The position numbers and the translations under genes are program-made. Shown here piece after piece: positions 8,182 to 8,541 of a stretch of DNA of 8,541 bases. The notes under the pieces were generated by a model. That model had not been told where the DNA came from. It searched no databases and saw only the letters and a list, made by a program, of their open reading frames with translations. This stretch comes from Cytophagales bacterium (GTDB taxonomy: Bacteria > Bacteroidota > Bacteroidia > Cytophagales > Cyclobacteriaceae). Where the stretch lies: positions 1 to 8,541 of the forward strand of contig JAHEMU010000100.1 in assembly GCA_024643485.1 (NCBI GenBank), written 5' to 3'. The stretch's first letter is position 1. The number at the start of each line of letters is the position of its first letter.

Positions 8182-8541
8182 ATGAATATTGATTGGACCT
8201 ACTATTTTAACACAGAAGTATACACCGTTTCAGAATTAGCGATGTGTTGTATTGGGGGGGCTATGTGGGCTGTGCTTTATTTGATTATGATTCTTAAAAT
8301 TAGAAAGCATAAATACGTTGAAATGCCCTATTTTGTAGCAGCGGGGAATATTGCTTGGGAATTTTTATGGGCATGGGTGTTCAATGACATGATCGACCTG
8401 GGAGCCATTTATGTGATTCTTTACCGTGCATGGTTCTTTTTTGATTGCTTTATTTTCTACTATGTGTTTATCTACGGGCACAAACAAATTAATAATCCGT
8501 ATATCAGGAAGGTATATAAGCCCCTACTCATCGGTTTAATG
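8182..8541 (+). CDS. Polytopic membrane protein, Pyr4/PaxB transmembrane terpene cyclase-like (3' end outside window)
   Basis: An open frame of 120 codons runs from the ATG at 8182 to the last base with no stop. An in-frame TAA at 8167-8169 and no other start codon after it make this ATG the only choice; no Shine-Dalgarno site is visible. The product is rich in Trp, Phe and Tyr. Predicted membrane helices lie at about residues 18-38, 49-68 and 72-98, with a fourth starting near 114. The second helix holds GNIAWEF (55-61). From memory this matches the NIAWE motif of the fungal Pyr4/PaxB terpene cyclases, in which a Glu in this part of the chain is catalytic (Glu63 in Pyr4); the Glu here is residue 60. 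The Asp expected near the C-terminus lies beyond the window, so activity cannot be judged. It follows the cyclase gene by 41 bases without a terminator and probably shares its transcript. It may instead be an uncharacterised membrane protein of the same fold. Confidence 0.75.
   Translation, partial: MNIDWTYYFNTEVYTVSELAMCCIGGAMWAVLYLIMILKIRKHKYVEMPYFVAAGNIAWEFLWAWVFNDMIDLGAIYVILYRAWFFFDCFIFYYVFIYGHKQINNPYIRKVYKPLLIGLM
8254..8260 (+). repeat. G7 homopolymer inside the membrane-protein gene
   Basis: Seven consecutive G residues fall in codons 25-27 (Ile-Gly-Gly-Ala) of the gene that starts at 8182. Such a run stands out in AT-rich DNA and is a possible slippage site: gain or loss of one G would shift the frame near the N-terminus. 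Phase variation is possible but unproven, and a tract of 7 is short for it. Confidence 0.6.

Overview
The window is AT-rich, tightly packed, and reads entirely on the + strand. It suggests a member of the Bacteroidota, probably in the Cytophagia/Cyclobacteriaceae neighbourhood. The reasons are the low-GC codon use, the absence of clear Shine-Dalgarno sites, a Bacteroidota-type multidomain secreted protein with a beta-sandwich C-terminus, and an MpaB/DUF2236 oxygenase of a type common in that phylum. This placement rests on recognition, not a search. No rRNA, tRNA, CRISPR array, insertion sequence or attachment site was seen.

Layout: (1) Bases 1-1592 are the 3' part of a large gene that is open at the left edge. 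It encodes a secreted or envelope protein resembling the C-terminal half of glycoside-hydrolase-like proteins. (2) Bases 1593-1724 are the only sizeable intergenic gap. It holds one weak AT-rich hairpin and is the likely promoter region for what follows. (3) Bases 1725-2888 encode a 387-residue MpaB-family (DUF2236) oxygenase with a conserved Arg-x3-Thr...His haem-site pattern spaced as in the latex-clearing protein Lcp. (4) Only 5 bases later, 2894-8140 encode a 1748-residue soluble signalling protein: degenerate Ser/Thr kinase, AAA/STAND-like ATPase, long TPR-like helical region, GAF domain, class III nucleotidyl cyclase, short TPR-like tail. (5) After a 41-base gap, a gene starting at 8182 runs off the right edge. 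It encodes a polytopic membrane protein whose first 120 residues resemble the Pyr4/PaxB transmembrane terpene cyclase superfamily.

How the genes may work together: the oxygenase, the giant cyclase and the membrane protein are closely spaced with no visible terminator between them, so they look like one transcription unit. The cyclase keeps every catalytic residue expected of an adenylate cyclase, with the Lys-Thr substrate pair of class IIIb (bicarbonate-responsive) enzymes. Its N-terminal kinase domain has lost the catalytic Asp and the glycine-rich loop. The best reading is a pseudokinase/ATPase/GAF sensor that controls cAMP synthesis, placed between a haem oxygenase and a possible isoprenoid-modifying membrane enzyme. 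The functional link among the three is inference.
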